Assembly (NCBI GenBank): GCA_041391365.1
Contig: JAWKOC010000002.1
Span: 434,001 to 498,000, forward strand
DNA from: JAGRAX01 sp041391365
Lineage (GTDB): Bacteria; Bdellovibrionota_G; JALEGL01; JAGRMV01
DNA: 64,000 nucleotides
Direction of reading: 5' to 3'
Part shown: one piece after another, positions 61,514-64,000 of the stretch
Layout of the letters: each line of letters opens with the position of its first letter
How positions within the stretch are numbered: the first letter of the stretch is position 1
The notes under the pieces: generated by a model
The model's database searches: none
What the model saw: only the letters and a program-made list of their open reading frames with translations
What the model was told of the DNA's origin: nothing
Program-made: the position numbers and the translations under genes

Positions 61514-62167
61514 TTAGGATCGTATGGAGTTGAGAAAGTCATTGGAAAAATTATCCATTTCTCGAACGATCTTTTTGATTTGATTCACACAGTAGTTGTA
61601 GCCCATCACAGCGGGTATGGCTGCAAACAGACCGATGGCGGTTGCAATCAGAGCTTCCGCGATACCGGGTGCGACCACGGCCAAATTGGTGGATCCCATG
61701 GAACCAATGTTCAAAAAAGAGTTCATGATCCCCCACACGGTCCCGAACAAACCGATGAAAGGTGCAGCGCTGCCTGCGGTGGCCAAAAACGAAATTCGAG
61801 ATTCCAATTTGGAGAGTTCTTTTTGTTTTGTGACTTCCAAGACTCGCTCAATTTGGTCCACTTTGGTCAAATCTTTGATGATGGAGGTTTCCGTCTTTTC
61901 TTTTTTGATTTCTAAATAGGCAGCGATGAACATTTCGGCGACAGGATTGTGTTTGACTTTTTTGGCTTTGTCGAAGGCTTTGGCCAGACTGCTTTGAGAA
62001 GCAAAAAATTCCATGAATTTGACGCTGTTGTGATTGGCTTTTTTTAGCGAAAAGTATTTTTTGAGAATGATGTCCCAGGAAATGATCGAGAAGACCATCA
62101 AAAGCAAAATCACAAACTTTACAACGATATCAGCATCTGAAATAAGGGAGACAATATTGATTTTCAT
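61514..62167 (-). CDS. tolQ: TolQ/ExbB family motor protein
   Basis: A MotA/TolQ/ExbB protein of 217 residues from ATG 62167, with three membrane helices and the signature region AAPFIGLFGTVWGIMNSF and GIAEALIATAIGLFAAIPAV. First gene of tolQ-tolR-tolA-tolB. The frame is open to 62281, but MKINIVSLISDAD is the proper N-terminus. Its start codon overlaps, on the other strand, the possible ATG of the next gene. Confidence 0.94.
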   Translation of the reverse strand: MKINIVSLISDADIVVKFVILLLMVFSIISWDIILKKYFSLKKANHNSVKFMEFFASQSSLAKAFDKAKKVKHNPVAEMFIAAYLEIKKEKTETSIIKDLTKVDQIERVLEVTKQKELSKLESRISFLATAGSAAPFIGLFGTVWGIMNSFLNIGSMGSTNLAVVAPGIAEALIATAIGLFAAIPAVMGYNYCVNQIKKIVREMDNFSNDFLNSIRS

Positions 62168-62762
62168 GGATTCAAAGCTATCAGATCGGCATGGACTGTC
62201 AAAGTCTCTTTGTAGGGTTTTCCAGAAAAGGGGTTCGAGCATTTGTTTTTTGCTTCTTTTTTTTGTCGTGCTGTCATGCACGTCTCAGGACTCTTCCGAT
62301 TCCATGAATCAAGAAGGAGCCGCACCCACTGCAAATCTTTCGCTTTATTATCCCCATCAAAATCTCCAGAGTCTCAAAGGGTATGAGATTTTTGTGGAGG
62401 ATCTGAGAAAAATGAACTTGGAGCAAAGAATCATTCGTGCGGTGGTGTCTTTGTCCAATGCGCCTGACCTTTCGCTCGTGAAAGTGTATGAAAAGCAGCA
62501 GTTTGAGCTAAAAAACGTCTTTCTCAAAGACGGGAATCAGGTTTTTTTGGAGTTTCGTACCACCTCCTCCATTTCTGAGGGTAAATCTCTGAGAGAGGAA
62601 GAACTTTGTTTGTTGGCCTTGCTCAAAACTTTGTTTGAGAATTTCCCATCTTTATCTACCATCTCGTTGTTGCTGGATGGCCAATATCGGGAAACGCTTT
62701 GGGGAAAACTATGGATACGACCCGAATATGATCGTAGATCCATCGATGGATCATTTCTGTAA
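62166..62762 (+). CDS. GerMN-domain lipoprotein
   Basis: A lipoprotein (hydrophobic core ending VVLSC) followed by a GerMN-type domain: an opening LSLYYP strand, then LREEELCLLALLKTLFENFPSLSTISLLLDGQYRETLWG. GerMN domains occur in spore germination and envelope proteins, and their role outside sporulators is unknown. ATG 62166 is the only upstream ATG but would leave no promoter gap from tolQ and a long n-region, so a downstream non-ATG start is possible. Confidence 0.7.
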   Translation: MDSKLSDRHGLSKSLCRVFQKRGSSICFLLLFFVVLSCTSQDSSDSMNQEGAAPTANLSLYYPHQNLQSLKGYEIFVEDLRKMNLEQRIIRAVVSLSNAPDLSLVKVYEKQQFELKNVFLKDGNQVFLEFRTTSSISEGKSLREEELCLLALLKTLFENFPSLSTISLLLDGQYRETLWGKLWIRPEYDRRSIDGSFL

Positions 62763-62822
62763 AGGATTCTGTGCGAACATTTCCTTACCAGGCCCAAAAA
62801 AACGGGGTACAATAATTTTACT

Positions 62823-63260
62823 ATGGTTTTATCGGGATACAATCACAATGTGAGGCACGACGGCCTGCTTTTTCATATTCAAACGGAAACGCAGAGAATA
62901 GGAGAGAGCGTGTGGATCATTTCACAGCTTTTTTATGGTGGTAGAGTGTTGGAAACCAAAAAAACAGAATTGACCGGTCTCTCGGAGGAGGACATGCAGG
63001 TCCAGGCTCTGAGCAAACGGGCCAAAGCACAGCATGTGGTTGTCCTCAAGCGTCTGGTGACAGGAAAAATAGAAGCAGCGAAAAAACTCAAGACAGTGAC
63101 AAACTATGGAAACGTATCCCTGATGTCCGCTCCCGAAGCTTCTGTGCTTGATGAGTTTCATGAGAGACCCATTTTTGATATCGCTCATGAACTCAAAGAA
63201 AGTGATTTTGAGAAAAAAATTGTATCTTTTTTGGATTCCCTCAGTGACGAATGGCAATGA
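62823..63260 (+). CDS. Conserved deltaproteobacterial protein of unknown function
   Basis: A 145-residue cytoplasmic protein opening with YNHNVRHDGLLFHIQTET, ISQLFYGGRVLETKK. This Y.HNV...G..FH.QTE pattern recurs, from memory, in conserved hypothetical proteins of myxobacteria and other deltaproteobacteria; no function is known to me. It directly precedes ftsE and overlaps its start by ATGA, which hints at a link to division. Confidence 0.65.
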   Translation: MVLSGYNHNVRHDGLLFHIQTETQRIGESVWIISQLFYGGRVLETKKTELTGLSEEDMQVQALSKRAKAQHVVVLKRLVTGKIEAAKKLKTVTNYGNVSLMSAPEASVLDEFHERPIFDIAHELKESDFEKKIVSFLDSLSDEWQ

Positions 63261-63916
63261 TTCAATTTCATCGAGTCAAAAAATCCTACGAAGCCGGCGA
63301 AAACATATTTTCTGGTTTGGATCTCAACATTGAAAAAGGGGAGTTTATTTTTCTTACCGGGAAAAGTGGGAGTGGGAAAACCACTCTGCTAAAGCTCATT
63401 TTTTTGGAAGAAAGACCTGACCAAGGCCAAATTTTAGTGGATGGCCGAAACATCATTCGAGCTTCTTCGCTTCAAAAAGCCCTGCTCCGACGAAGCATCG
63501 GGGTTGTGTTTCAAGATTTTAAGCTGATTTCCAACTATTCGATCTATGAGAATGTAGCGCTGCCATTGAAGATGTTGGGTATGAACAAAAATGTAATTCG
63601 GCAAAAAGTCACGTCCATGTTGAGAATGGTAGGTCTGGAAAGCAAACTCAAAGTTCTTCCTCAGAAACTTTCGGGGGGAGAGCAACAACGGGTTGCGATC
63701 GCCAGAGCCTTGGTCAACGAGCCTAAGATTTTGCTTGCAGATGAGCCCACAGGAAACTTGGACCCTGAACTGTCTCAAGAGATTTTGGATTTGTTTCAAA
63801 ACATTCATGTCCGTGGCACCACTGTCGTGATGGCCACACACGATCAAAATTTGGTGAGCAGCATTCGAGGTAGAGTCATCGATCTCAATGAGGTTCATCG
63901 GAAACAACCATCATGA
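63257..63916 (+). CDS. ftsE: Cell division ATP-binding protein FtsE
   Basis: FtsE is the ATPase of the FtsEX complex that activates septal peptidoglycan hydrolases. The 219-residue ABC domain has Walker A GKSGSGKTT, the Q-loop FQDF, the signature LSGGEQQR and Walker B ILLADEP. ATG 63257 overlaps the previous stop (ATGA) and gives the usual MIQF start; ATG 63251 would add two residues. The stop overlaps the ftsX start. Confidence 0.95.
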   Translation: MIQFHRVKKSYEAGENIFSGLDLNIEKGEFIFLTGKSGSGKTTLLKLIFLEERPDQGQILVDGRNIIRASSLQKALLRRSIGVVFQDFKLISNYSIYENVALPLKMLGMNKNVIRQKVTSMLRMVGLESKLKVLPQKLSGGEQQRVAIARALVNEPKILLADEPTGNLDPELSQEILDLFQNIHVRGTTVVMATHDQNLVSSIRGRVIDLNEVHRKQPS

Positions 63917-64000
63917 AATCCAAAGTGACCCTATATCTCACGCAATCTGCGTTGTGGAGTTTCAAAACCCGGTGGGGGCTTCATCTGATGTCAATCATGA
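63913..64000 (+). CDS. ftsX: FtsX, N-terminal fragment (cut by window)
   Basis: Begins at ATG 63913, overlapping the ftsE stop as ATGA, and runs off the right edge after 29 codons. The visible N-terminus is basic and leads toward a hydrophobic segment, as expected of the FtsX permease. Identification rests mainly on the ftsE coupling. Confidence 0.8.
   Translation, partial: MKSKVTLYLTQSALWSFKTRWGLHLMSIM

Overview
The window looks like a chromosomal segment of a Gram-negative, deltaproteobacteria-grade organism, possibly Bdellovibrionota-like. The evidence is a complete Tol system (tolQ, tolR, a tolA-like gene, tolB), many signal peptides and lipoboxes, an endonuclease-type MutL, an FHA-GGDEF diguanylate cyclase and GspH-type prepilin genes. 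Lineage is inferred from gene content only and stays uncertain. No phage structural genes, transposase, integrase or CRISPR array were seen.

Layout. 1-10604 is housekeeping: an outer-membrane protein, a TPR-type lipoprotein, folC, accA, miaA, mutL, a zinc-ribbon/FHA/GGDEF protein, dciA and murJ. An initiator tRNA (10701-10777) with a near-consensus promoter follows, then a 184-bp inverted-repeat element. From 11265 to 23353 lies an AT-rich defence island: a RelA/SpoT-type nucleotide synthetase, a type I restriction-modification operon (hsdM, hsdS, an Abi_C-like gene, hsdR), a SIR2-HerA pair, and a Cas4-like/DEDD double nuclease (DUF2779). About 78 bp of similar sequence ending in a long palindrome lies at both ends of the island (11187-11264 and 23482-23558) in the same orientation. 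23596-40819 holds many exported or lipid-anchored proteins of unknown function, several internally duplicated, together with dgkA, a VOC protein, a broken MFS transporter gene, and a SulP transporter with a beta-carbonic anhydrase.

41054-49853 is metabolic and RNA-related: trhO, a GST, a dienoyl-CoA reductase-like flavoenzyme, an alpha/beta hydrolase, guanine deaminase, a haem-oxygenase-like diiron protein, oligopeptidase B and a fluoride channel. 49990-55953 is a tyrosine/homogentisate degradation operon (hpd, hmgA, a HisC-like aminotransferase, a FAH-family hydrolase, a flavin-reductase-like protein, a DUF4230 gene). 56259-64000 holds a radical SAM gene, a prepilin, ppx, the tol operon, a GerMN-like lipoprotein, a conserved unknown protein, ftsE and the start of ftsX.

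Four genes (murJ, the MFS transporter, the DUF4230 gene, the radical SAM gene) carry single-base frame changes, nearly all explained by one base missing from a homopolymer. This points to sequencing error at least as much as to gene decay. The strongest candidate for an under-described system is the compact SIR2-HerA-DUF2779 module inside the repeat-flanked island.
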